NCBI RefSeq assembly: GCF_900108945.1
Contig: NZ_FNYE01000006.1
Location: forward strand, 186,001 to 250,000
DNA: 64,000 bases
Direction of reading: 5' to 3'
DNA from: Paraburkholderia diazotrophica
GTDB taxonomy: Bacteria > Pseudomonadota > Gammaproteobacteria > Burkholderiales > Burkholderiaceae
Shown here piece by piece: positions 53,166-61,709 of the stretch (its first letter is position 1; every line of letters begins with the position of its first letter). The notes below the pieces were generated by a model. That model was not told where the DNA came from. It saw only the letters and a program-made list of their open reading frames with translations, and did not search any database. Made by a program: the position numbers and the translations under genes.

Positions 53166-54290
53166 TCACCCCTCACGCTGACGCAGCGGAAAAATGAACA
53201 TCGCCGCGCACAGCCCGAGCACGCCGCCGATCAGCGTCTCCCATGCGCGCGCGGCGAGCAGCGGCACCGAGTGTACGCCGCTCGCCGCAAGCGTGACGAT
53301 CAGCGTAAATGCGAACGCGCCGCATGCGACGTCGTAGCGCTCGGGCAGCGACATCGCGTAGACGATCATCGCCAGCGCGGCCGCGACCCAGATGACGAGC
53401 GGCGCGTGCTCCGCGACCGGCAGGCAGACGATGCCGAGCGGCACACCGACGAGCGTGCCGATGATACGTCGTCGCACGCGCTGCACGGTGCCTGTCGCTG
53501 AGCCCGCGACGACATACGTGCATGCTGTGATCGCCCACGCCGATTCCTCGATGCCGAACCACGCATTCAATGCAACGACGACGAGCGCGCCGCTCGCGGC
53601 TTGCAGACCCATCACGAATTCGGGCGACGGACGCCCGGGCACGGGCGGCGGACCAACGCCGAGCGCGGCGACGAGAGCAGGACGTTCGGCGGGGCCGCTC
53701 AGGAGCCGCGGAACGATCGACGCAAGCATCGCGATCAGTCCGGCAATCGCGATCGCGGGCAGATCGGCGAACACCAGGTGTGTGCTGTACGCCATCAGCT
53801 GTCCAATGTAGATCTGCGAGCCCAGCCCCGCGCCGAGCACGCCGAAGCGCTTCAGGTAGCCGACGAGGAACGCGCCCGTCACGAGCGTGAGTTCGGGGCC
53901 GGCGTGACCGAGGCCGAGAAGCGGCTGCGCGAAACACACGTACATCGCGGCGCCCAACGCGGCGGCCGCGCACAGCGATGCGAGGTCGCGGCTCGACTCG
54001 GGGCGCGTCGTGCGCGCCTCCGACACGCTGGCCCACAACGCGAAGCCAGCAGCGAGCAGCCCGACGGACACGTTGCGCGGCAGTCCATGCGTGACATCCT
54101 GCAGCGAGCCGAGCGCGGCGGCGAGGCCGTATGCCGTCACGAGGCGCAGTCCCTTGATGCGCCGGTGCGTACCGGGATCGATCCGCTCGAGCCAGTTGCC
54201 GATCATGGCAAGGGCATGCCGCAAGCCACCGCCGCGGCGTGCGGGAGACTCGGGCGGCTCGTGATCGGCAGGATCGGTGGAGGATTCCAT
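53166..54290 (-). CDS. FUSC family inner-membrane protein
   Basis: 374 residues with about ten hydrophobic segments in two blocks: LRLVTAYGLAAALGSL ... and, after a basic loop, VMGLQAASGALVVVALNAWFGIEESAWAITACTYVVAGSATGTVQRVRRRIIGTLVGVPLGI. The second block is the FUSC motif (SAWAxxT ... RxxxRxxGTxxG) of the aromatic-acid/fusaric-acid efflux group. No adjacent membrane-fusion protein, so a role in resistance is uncertain. Divergent from the MFS gene at 54568. Confidence 0.85.
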   Translation of the reverse strand: MESSTDPADHEPPESPARRGGGLRHALAMIGNWLERIDPGTHRRIKGLRLVTAYGLAAALGSLQDVTHGLPRNVSVGLLAAGFALWASVSEARTTRPESSRDLASLCAAAALGAAMYVCFAQPLLGLGHAGPELTLVTGAFLVGYLKRFGVLGAGLGSQIYIGQLMAYSTHLVFADLPAIAIAGLIAMLASIVPRLLSGPAERPALVAALGVGPPPVPGRPSPEFVMGLQAASGALVVVALNAWFGIEESAWAITACTYVVAGSATGTVQRVRRRIIGTLVGVPLGIVCLPVAEHAPLVIWVAAALAMIVYAMSLPERYDVACGAFAFTLIVTLAASGVHSVPLLAARAWETLIGGVLGLCAAMFIFPLRQREG

Positions 54291-54567
54291 ATGACGCGAC
54301 GGCTGGCCGCATACCTATGTTCGGAATGGCTACGGAAGTATAGGCAGGATCGGCGACTGTTATCCCAATGCCCAATGCAATCCCTGCGCGAAAAAATCGA
54401 TGTGTGCAGCCAGCTTAAAAGCGGTCGACATACACAGCACTGCACGCCGACAAGGACACGCCGCGAGCAATCGCCTTGCTATTTTCAGGCGCGCGTACCA
54501 CTCTGCATGAAGAAAACCGCCTGTTTGCACGCCGGCAACGGGCGCGTCCTTCCGGGTGGAGCACGCC

Positions 54568-56160
54568 ATGATGTCCGCCATCGCCGTTCACGATCCTCAC
54601 CGTCAATTGCTGCCGTTTCGCGAATCGCTGCTCGCGATGCTCGGCATCGCATTCGTTTCGATGCTGGTCGCGCTGGATCAGACGATTGTGGGCACGGCGC
54701 TGCCGCGCATCGTCGCCGACCTGAAGGGCTTCGATTTCTACGCGTGGGTCGCGACGTCGTACATGCTCGCATCCGTCATCACGATCCCGATCTTCGGGCG
54801 GCTCGGCGATCTGTACGGGCGCAAGCCGTTTCTGCTCGCGGCGATCCTGTTGTTCACGCTCGCGTCGATACTGTGCGGGCTCGCGACCAACATGCTGTTT
54901 CTCGTGGCCGCGCGCGGCCTGCAAGGCATCGGGGGCGGCATCCTGATCGGCACCGTGTTCGCGACGGTTGCCGATCTGTTTCCGGACCCGAAGCTGCGGC
55001 TGCGCTGGCTCGTGTTCGTCACGTCGTCGTTCGGCATCGCGAACATCGTCGGGCCGACGCTGGGCGGCGTGCTCACGCAGATGCAGGGCTGGCGGCTCGT
55101 GTTCTTCGTCAATGTCCCTATCGGCGTGATGTCGCTGGTTTTCGTGCAGATGTTCGTGCCGAAGCTGCGCCGGCTGAAGGAACGCGGGCCGATCCAGCTC
55201 GACTGGCTCGGCGCATTCGTCCTCGCCGTGACGTTCGGTGCGCTGCAACTGCTGATTGAATTGCTGCCGAAGGAAGGCATCAGCGGCACGACGGTCGTGC
55301 TCTTCGCGATCACGACCGTCTGCGGGTTGACGCTGTACTTCTGGGAAAAGCGCATGGGCTATCCCGTCGTGCCCGTGGATGTGCTGCTCGACCGCAAGCT
55401 CGCGGCGCTGTTCGCGATGGCCGTACTCGGTGGCTTTGCGCTGTTCTCGATGGTGTTCTATGTGCCGCTGCTGTTCCAGGGCGGCTATGCGATGTCGCCG
55501 CACGACTCCGGCATGCTGATCACGCCCTTGCTGCTCGGCACGACGGTCGGCAGCGTGCTCAACAATCGCATCGTCACGCGCATCCGCCGCGCGAACGGCC
55601 TCATGTATATCGGCTTTGCGCTGTGCGTGATCGGCTGTCTCGCGCTGGTCGCGCTCAAGGGCAACGAGCCGCATATCGTATGGATGGCGTGCATGGGGCT
55701 GAGCGGACTCGGGCTCGGCCTCGTCGTGACGAATCTGACGATCTGCTCGCAACAGATCGTCGCGCGCGATCATCTCGGCGCCGTGACGGCGCTGCTGCAA
55801 TCGCTACGCATCTTCGGCGGGATGCTCGGCACGGCGATCACGGGCGCGCTGCTCGGGCATCTGTACACGCAGGGTGTGAACCGCTCGCTCGATTCGTATC
55901 AGGCGGCGCAGTGGCTCAAGTCGTTCGCGAGCCCCGACGTGCTGGTCGATCGCGCGGAGCAGTCGGCGCTGATCGAGCGGCTGGTGGCGGCCGGGCATAC
56001 GGGCGACCCGATGATGCACATGGCGCGCGAAGCGCTCGTCGTGTCGATCCATATCGGGCTTGCCGTCGCGGCGCTGGCGGCGTTGATCGGGCTGTGCCTC
56101 GCGTGGTTCGTGCCCGCCGTGCAGGTCACGTATGCGGAGGCGGAAGCGCGCGGCACGTGA
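54568..56160 (+). CDS. DHA2-family MFS exporter (EmrB/QacA type)
   Basis: 530 residues, 14 hydrophobic segments. Motif D1 LDQTIVGTALPRIVADL, motif A GRLGDLYGRKPFLLAAIL, then GLQGIGGGILIGTVFATVADLFP and VNVPIGVMSLVF. Start at ATG 54568 with GGTGGA before; GTG 54556 lacks a site. It exports a drug or metabolite by proton antiport; no regulator lies next to it. Confidence 0.93.
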   Translation: MMSAIAVHDPHRQLLPFRESLLAMLGIAFVSMLVALDQTIVGTALPRIVADLKGFDFYAWVATSYMLASVITIPIFGRLGDLYGRKPFLLAAILLFTLASILCGLATNMLFLVAARGLQGIGGGILIGTVFATVADLFPDPKLRLRWLVFVTSSFGIANIVGPTLGGVLTQMQGWRLVFFVNVPIGVMSLVFVQMFVPKLRRLKERGPIQLDWLGAFVLAVTFGALQLLIELLPKEGISGTTVVLFAITTVCGLTLYFWEKRMGYPVVPVDVLLDRKLAALFAMAVLGGFALFSMVFYVPLLFQGGYAMSPHDSGMLITPLLLGTTVGSVLNNRIVTRIRRANGLMYIGFALCVIGCLALVALKGNEPHIVWMACMGLSGLGLGLVVTNLTICSQQIVARDHLGAVTALLQSLRIFGGMLGTAITGALLGHLYTQGVNRSLDSYQAAQWLKSFASPDVLVDRAEQSALIERLVAAGHTGDPMMHMAREALVVSIHIGLAVAALAALIGLCLAWFVPAVQVTYAEAEARGT

Positions 56161-56245
56161 CTTCGTTCACGTCGTCATCGAGGTTGTCATTCGGAGTGTA
56201 TCGGCTTGCTTTCGCCGGGACGGGCGGCCGCTTTTGCTATGATGG

Positions 56246-56261
56246 CTGTATAGATATACAG
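56246..56261. promoter_or_regulatory. LexA (SOS) box
   Basis: CTGTATAGATATACAG: exact CTGT-N8-ACAG with an AT-rich core, the consensus SOS box of beta- and gamma-proteobacteria. It lies 31 bases before the start of the nuclease/helicase operon, inside the expected promoter. Confidence 0.85.
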
Positions 56262-56292
56262 TCCTTGTTCAGCCCTTCTGTCCCCGACATTC

Positions 56293-58086
56293 GTGCCGAC
56301 CGACGCCCCCGATCCGTATTCCGGGTCTCCCTTCTACTACCTGCTGAACTTCGAGCGCGCCCTCGCGTGGATCGCCGGGCGTTACGACGACCTGCTCGAC
56401 GACGGCGAGCGCGCTTTTCTGCACACGTTTCTGAACGACAGGGCGCGTTTGCCGCGAGCGTCGCGCGCGCTGCTCGTCCGCATGCTGATGCGCAAGGGCA
56501 CGCTGTTTCGCACGGGGCGCCTCGCGTACGCGGAGATCGGCTGCCCCGTGCAGGCCGCTGCGCCGCTTGCCGCGCTCGGATGGATCGATGCGGATGCGCA
56601 CGTGTCGCTCGACGAACTGTTCGCGCTCGCGACGCGCCCCGAACTTCAGCGCATATTCGCCGACGCGCCCGCGCCCAAGAGCGCGCGCAAGGCCGAGTGG
56701 CTCGAAGCATTGCGCGCGGACGCGGACCATGCGGCCGATGCGATGCGACGGCGTTATCGCGAATGGGATGCCGCGTCGGATGAAGCCGCGTTGCGCGTGC
56801 TCGTCGCGCCGTTGTGCGAGCGCTTCAGGCTGATGTTCTTCGGCAATCTGCATCAGGACTGGTCCGAGTTCGTGCTCGCCGATCTGGGCGTGTTCCAGTA
56901 CGAGCACGTCGCGTTTGCCGATTCGTCGCGCGCGTTTCAGCAAAGGGCCGATGTCGATTGCTATCTGGCGCTGCACGCGTGCCGCGAAGCGCTGGAGCTG
57001 ACGGGCGGCGACGCACTGGAGCCGCTGCTCGAAGCCATCAATGCAATCGATACGCAAGACAACGCATGGCTTGCGCTGCGCCGCGCGAAACTGCTGTTCG
57101 CGATCGGGCAGTATGCCGAACGCCGGCACGACTGGGATGCGGCGTTGCACGTCTACGCGCGCTGCGCGTGGCCGGGCGCGCGGCACCGGCGCATGCGCGT
57201 GCTCGAACGCGCGGGCCGCGATGCACAAGCGCTCGCACTGGCCCTTCAAGCCGCCGACAAACCGGAAAGCGAGGAGGAGTTGCAGCGTCTTGCGCGTATC
57301 GTGCCGCGTCTGCAACGACGGCTCGGACTCGCTGTGCACAAGGCGGTGAAAGCGCGCGCCGCACCGCGCAGCATGCTCGAATTGCCGCGTCCTGCCGATC
57401 CGCTCGCAGTCGAATATATCGCACGCGATCATCTGTCGACCGACGACGCGCCCGTTCATTACGTCGAGAACGCGCTGATCAATTCGCTGTTCGGCCTCTT
57501 GTGCTGGGAGCCCGTGTTTGCGGCCGTGCCCGGCGCGTTTTTCCACCCGTTCCAGCGCGGTCCCGCCGACCTGCACGCGCCCGACTTTCGCGCGCGCCGC
57601 GCCGCTCAGTTCGACGCGTGCTTCGCGCAACTCGACAACGGCGAATATCGCGCGACGATACAGCGTCACTTCGAAAGCAAAACAGGGTTGCAATCGCCAT
57701 TCGTGTTCTGGGGCGTGCTGACGCACGAGTTGCTGACGCTCGCGCTCGATTGCCTGCCCGCTGCGCATCTGAAGCGGTGGTTCGAGCGGCTGCTGTCTGA
57801 TGTTCGTGCGAACCGTTCGGGCTTGCCCGATCTGATCCGCTTCTGGCCGCGCGAGCGGCGCTACGAACTGATCGAAGTGAAGGGGCCGGGCGATCGTCTG
57901 CAGGACAACCAGATCCGCTGGCTCGAGTACTGTGTGCAGCATCGCATGCCCGTGAGCGTGCTCGATGTGCGATGGGTCGGCGGCAACGACGACGCGAATG
58001 CGATCGCCAGCGTGGATATCGGCGGCATGAACGACATCAGCGATATCAGCGACGTCAGCGACATCGGCGACACGGAGGCGGCATGA
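56293..58086 (+). CDS. FAN1-like VRR-NUC structure-specific nuclease
   Basis: 597 residues. The C-terminal VRR-NUC domain has its catalytic motif in GLPDLIRFW (D513) and ELIEVKGPGDRLQDNQIRW (E528, K530), as in FAN1. The N-terminal ~380 residues match the FAN1-type helical SAP/TPR layout (YYLLNFERALAWIAGRYDDLL; HVYARCAWPGARHRRMRVLERAG). FAN1 cuts 5' flaps and unhooks interstrand crosslinks. Start is GTG 56293; no good ribosome site is seen. The tail is a 9-bp repeat, and the stop overlaps the helicase ATG, so both are one SOS-regulated unit. Confidence 0.9.
   Translation: MPTDAPDPYSGSPFYYLLNFERALAWIAGRYDDLLDDGERAFLHTFLNDRARLPRASRALLVRMLMRKGTLFRTGRLAYAEIGCPVQAAAPLAALGWIDADAHVSLDELFALATRPELQRIFADAPAPKSARKAEWLEALRADADHAADAMRRRYREWDAASDEAALRVLVAPLCERFRLMFFGNLHQDWSEFVLADLGVFQYEHVAFADSSRAFQQRADVDCYLALHACREALELTGGDALEPLLEAINAIDTQDNAWLALRRAKLLFAIGQYAERRHDWDAALHVYARCAWPGARHRRMRVLERAGRDAQALALALQAADKPESEEELQRLARIVPRLQRRLGLAVHKAVKARAAPRSMLELPRPADPLAVEYIARDHLSTDDAPVHYVENALINSLFGLLCWEPVFAAVPGAFFHPFQRGPADLHAPDFRARRAAQFDACFAQLDNGEYRATIQRHFESKTGLQSPFVFWGVLTHELLTLALDCLPAAHLKRWFERLLSDVRANRSGLPDLIRFWPRERRYELIEVKGPGDRLQDNQIRWLEYCVQHRMPVSVLDVRWVGGNDDANAIASVDIGGMNDISDISDVSDIGDTEAA
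58033..58068. repeat. 9-bp tandem repeat at the end of the nuclease gene
   Basis: Four units of GAYRTCRGC encode Asp-Ile/Val-Ser repeats (DISDISDVSDIG) in the extreme C-terminus of the nuclease, only 18 bases from its stop and the start of the helicase. Confidence 0.8.
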
Positions 58087-60347
58087 CGTACATCGTCGCC
58101 GTGCGCACGCTGTGCGAATTCACCGCGCGGCGCGGCGATCTCGATCTGCGCTTCACGCCCGCGCCTTCGGCGCTCGAAGGCATCGCGGGGCATCAGACCG
58201 TGACGGCGCGGCGCGCGCCCGGCTACGAAACCGAAATCACGTTGACGGGATCGCATGGTTCGCTCACCGTGCGCGGCCGCGCCGACGGCTACGACCCCGC
58301 GCTCAACCGGCTCGAAGAGATCAAGACGCATCGGGGCGATCTCGGACGGATGCCTGCGAATCATCGCGCGCTGCATTGGGCGCAGGCGCTCGTGTATGGA
58401 CATCTGCTGTGCGTGGCGCGCGAACTCGATGAACTCACAGTCGCGCTCGTCTACTTCGACATTGCCGATCAGAAGGAAACCGTGCTGACCGAGCGGCACA
58501 CGGCCGCGTCGTTGCGCGCATTTTTCGCGGACCAGTGCGAACGTTTCGTCGCGTGGGCCGCGCGCGAGGCAGCGCATCGCGATGCGCGCAATGGGGCGCT
58601 GAACGCGCTGCGCTTTCCGTATCGCGAGTTTCGCAGCGGGCAGCGCGAGCTGTCGGTGGCCGTTTATCGCGCCGCGCGCGATGGGCGCTGTCTGATGGCG
58701 CAAGCGCCGACGGGCATCGGCAAGACGCTCGGCACGATCTTCCCGCTGCTCAAAGCGTGCGGGGCGGATCATCTCGACCGTGTGTTCTTTCTGACCGCGA
58801 AGACGCCAGGCCGCGCGCTCGCGCTCGCTGCGATCGAATCGCTGCATCGAAGCGAAGTGGCGCTGCCGCTGCGCACGCTCGAACTCGTTGCGCGCGACAA
58901 GGCGTGCGAGCATCCCGACAAATCCTGCGACGGCGAATCGTGTCCGCTTGCGCGCGGCTTCTACGACCGGCTGCCTGCCGCACGCGATACAGCCTTGCTG
59001 TCGCGCATGCTCGATCGCGCGGCCGTGCGCGAAGCGGCGCTCGCGCACGGCATCTGTCCGTACTATCTCGCGCAGGAGTTGTCGCGCTGGTGCGATGTCG
59101 TAATCGGCGACTACAACTACTACTTCGACAGCAGCGCGATGCTGTATGCGCTCACGCAGATGAACGGCTGGCGCGTCGCGGTGCTGGTCGACGAGGCGCA
59201 CAATCTGCCCGACCGCGCGCGCCGCATGTACAGCGCGACGCTCGATCAGGGCGCGTTTCGCGGCGCGCGTCATGCGGCGCCCGCTGCGCTGAAGAAGCCA
59301 TTCGACCGCGTGAATCGCGAGTGGAATGCATTGAACCGCGAGCGCAACGCGGCTTATGAAGTGCTGGCCGACCTGCCGACGAAGCTGCAATCGGCGGTGC
59401 AGAATCTGATCGCGTCGATCGGCGATCAGCTTGCCGAGGCGCCGCAACCCATCGATGAAACCGTGCTGCGCTTCTATTTCGATGCGCTGCATTTCATGTC
59501 GCTAGTCGAGGCGTTCGGCGATCACTCGATTGTCGACGTGATGCTCGATTCGTATCAAGAGGCTGCGCGCGCGAAGACGTCGACATCGCTTTGCGTGCGC
59601 AACGTGATCCCTGCGCCGTTCCTCAAGCCGCGTTATGCGGCCGCGCGCGCGACGGTTCTGTTCTCGGGCACGCTCAGTCCGCAGCATTTCTATCGCGACA
59701 TGCTCGGTCTGCCCGACGATACCGGCTGGCTCGACGTCGAAGGGCCGTTCAGGGCGGAGCAACTGGACGTGCATGTCGCGCATCACGTGTCGACGCGCTG
59801 GCGCGACCGCGAGCGCTCGCTCGTGCCGATCGTCGATCTGATCGCGGAGCAGTATGCGCAGCGTCCCGGCAACTATCTCGGCTTTCTGAGCAGCTTCGAT
59901 TATCTTCAACGCGTCGCCGATTCGATGCGGGAGCGTCATCCGCAGGTGCCCATCTGGACGCAGGAGCCGCGCATGGACGAAGCGGCGCGCGACGCGTTTC
60001 TGGCGCGCTTTCGCGCGAGCGGGGCGGGCGTCGGCTTTGCGGTGCTGGGGGGCGCGTTTTCGGAGGGCGTGGATCTCGTCGGCGATCAGCTGATCGGCGC
60101 GTTCATCGCGACGCTCGGCTTGCCGCAGATGAACGATATTAACGAGCAGATGCGCCGCACGTTCGACGCGAAATTCGGCAATGGCTATGACTACGCTTAT
60201 CTGTTTCCCGGCTTGCAGAAGGTCGTGCAGGCGGCGGGACGCGTGATCCGCACCGAGCAGGATGCGGGCGTCGTGCATCTGATCGATGACAGGTATCGGC
60301 GGGGGGATGTCAGGCGGCTGTTGCCGAGATGGTGGAGGGTGCAGTAG
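58083..60347 (+). CDS. XPD/DinG-like helicase with N-terminal PD-(D/E)XK domain
   Basis: 754 residues. N-terminal nuclease-like domain: GRADGYDP (D68), LEEIKTHRG (E79, K81) and WAQALVYG (Q101), the RecB/Cas4-type pattern. Helicase: Walker A APTGIGKT (208-215), a probable 4Fe-4S cluster from C275, C282, C287 and C325, DEAH (DEAHNLPDRAR, 370-373), LFSGTLSPQHFY and QAAGRVIRTEQD. This is a superfamily-2 5'-3' DNA helicase of the XPD/Rad3/DinG group. Coupled (ATGA) to the FAN1-like nuclease behind a LexA box, so the two probably repair crosslinks or collapsed forks together. Confidence 0.9.
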   Translation: MTYIVAVRTLCEFTARRGDLDLRFTPAPSALEGIAGHQTVTARRAPGYETEITLTGSHGSLTVRGRADGYDPALNRLEEIKTHRGDLGRMPANHRALHWAQALVYGHLLCVARELDELTVALVYFDIADQKETVLTERHTAASLRAFFADQCERFVAWAAREAAHRDARNGALNALRFPYREFRSGQRELSVAVYRAARDGRCLMAQAPTGIGKTLGTIFPLLKACGADHLDRVFFLTAKTPGRALALAAIESLHRSEVALPLRTLELVARDKACEHPDKSCDGESCPLARGFYDRLPAARDTALLSRMLDRAAVREAALAHGICPYYLAQELSRWCDVVIGDYNYYFDSSAMLYALTQMNGWRVAVLVDEAHNLPDRARRMYSATLDQGAFRGARHAAPAALKKPFDRVNREWNALNRERNAAYEVLADLPTKLQSAVQNLIASIGDQLAEAPQPIDETVLRFYFDALHFMSLVEAFGDHSIVDVMLDSYQEAARAKTSTSLCVRNVIPAPFLKPRYAAARATVLFSGTLSPQHFYRDMLGLPDDTGWLDVEGPFRAEQLDVHVAHHVSTRWRDRERSLVPIVDLIAEQYAQRPGNYLGFLSSFDYLQRVADSMRERHPQVPIWTQEPRMDEAARDAFLARFRASGAGVGFAVLGGAFSEGVDLVGDQLIGAFIATLGLPQMNDINEQMRRTFDAKFGNGYDYAYLFPGLQKVVQAAGRVIRTEQDAGVVHLIDDRYRRGDVRRLLPRWWRVQ

Positions 60348-60354
60348 GTTTTGT

Positions 60355-61196
60355 TTTGTCTGCGACGCTTTTGGTTTTTTTGCCTTTGCGCAGGCATCCG
60401 CGAATGCGGTTTGTGTATGCGACGCTTTTGGTTTTTTTTTGCCCTTTGCGGGCATCCGCGATGCGCCTCGCGGCGCAGGCGTTGCCCCTGTGCGGGGCGG
60501 CACTTACTTTCTTTGCCGCCGCAAAGAAAGTAAGCAAAGAAAGCGGGCTCACCCCGCCAATGCTTGACGATTACCCACGGGCCCTCAACGTCCCCGTGTT
60601 TCTTGCGGCAGTGTGCTCGCTGATGTTCGTTGCCAACGCGCTACCTGTGCGCCTCACCCGCTTCATGCACGTGTTGCACGGCCAAGGGTATCGCTGTTCC
60701 AGCGCCGCATGTCGGTAGTGAATGTGGGTTGCTGTGTTGTACAGGGCAACGCCCGCACTATGCCGGGTATCGCGTAGCGAGGGTGTCCTGTGCGGTGCGG
60801 ATGCCTACACACAGTTTGCCGCAAAGGGGCCGGGGACATTCGATGTCGCAAGCCGAAATTCGGGTGCACGATGCAGGTGAGGCGCTTAACTTATGCGTTG
60901 GCAACGAACATGGGTCATATATGCTGCCGTGTGAAGGATGGGGACGTTGAGGGCCCGTGGGTAATACAGAGCACTAGCGGTGTGAGCGGCTTTCTTTTGC
61001 CTACTTTTCTTTGCCGCTGCAAAGAAAGTAAGTGCCGCCCCGCACAGCGGCAACGCCCGCGCCGCGAGGCGCATCGCGGATGCCTGCGAAGGGCGAAGCA
61101 AACGAACGCATTCGCGGATGCCAGCGGCAAGCTGAAATAGCAACGCAATCGCGGATGCCCGCGATAAGGGCAAAACAAACCAGCGTCGCAGACAAA
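60355..61196. repeat. Large inverted-repeat intergenic element
   Basis: Two arms of over 300 bp (60355-60665 and 60870-61196) are inverted copies with scattered changes, around a ~205 bp spacer. Shared blocks include TTTGTCTGCGACGCT, GGCATCCGCGATGCGCCTCG, GTGCGGGGCGGCACTTACTT, TTACCCACGGGCCCTCAACG and TGTTCGTTGCCAACGC. No coding frame fits. Each arm has its own small hairpin and repeats of GGCATCCGCGA. I know similar sequences between genes in Paraburkholderia, so this may be a mobile or recombining intergenic repeat. Confidence 0.8.
60503..60534. terminator. Hairpin in the left arm of the inverted repeat
   Basis: Perfect 14-bp stem CTTACTTTCTTTGC / GCAAAGAAAGTAAG, loop CGCC. It could end transcription of the nuclease/helicase operon. 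A closely related hairpin is in the right arm near 61004-61030. Confidence 0.55.
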
Positions 61197-61210
61197 AAAA
61201 GGATTCGAAA

Positions 61211-61696
61211 GTGCATACCGAATACCGCTTCACCACGATCTGGCGCATCAACGCGCCGCTCCAGCCGGTGTGGGACGCGATCCACGATCCGGCCGCCTGG
61301 CCTCGCTGGTGGAAATGCGTCGAGCGCGTGATCGAAGTGGAGACGGGCGCTAGCGACGGCGTCGGCGCGTTGCATCGCTATACGTGGAAAGGGCGCTTGC
61401 CGTATCGCGTTGCGTTCGACATGCGCGTGACGCGCGTCGAACCGCTTGTCGTGCTCGAAGGCGAAGCGTGCGGCGATGTCGAGGGCACGGGATGCTGGCT
61501 GTTCTCGTCGCACGGCGCGGTGACGGTCGTGCGTTACGAATGGCGCGTGCGCACGAAGCGCGGCTGGATGAACCTGCTTGCGCCGCTCGCGCGTCCGTTC
61601 TTCAAATGGAACCACGACTACGTGATGCAGCAAGGCGGGGAAGCGCTCGCGAGTCTGCTCGATGCGCGTCTCGTCGGCATCGAGCATTCGTCGTGA
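61211..61696 (+). CDS. SRPBCC (START/polyketide-cyclase-like) protein
   Basis: 161 residues from GTG 61211: TEYRFTTIWRINAPLQPVWDAIHDPAAWPRWWKCVERVIEVETG is the family start, with WNHDYVMQQGGEALASLL as the C-terminal helix over the cavity. Hydrophobic-ligand binding fold; role unknown. Located directly after the inverted-repeat element; its promoter must lie in or near the right arm. Convergent with the channel gene. Confidence 0.88.
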   Translation: MHTEYRFTTIWRINAPLQPVWDAIHDPAAWPRWWKCVERVIEVETGASDGVGALHRYTWKGRLPYRVAFDMRVTRVEPLVVLEGEACGDVEGTGCWLFSSHGAVTVVRYEWRVRTKRGWMNLLAPLARPFFKWNHDYVMQQGGEALASLLDARLVGIEHSS

Positions 61697-61709
61697 AGCA
61701 AACGCCGCG

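Noticed and set aside
60329..61140. Several frames inside the inverted-repeat element
   Set aside because: They are read from the repeated arms in all frames; translations are Cys/Arg/Phe-rich with no homology, as expected of non-coding repeat DNA.
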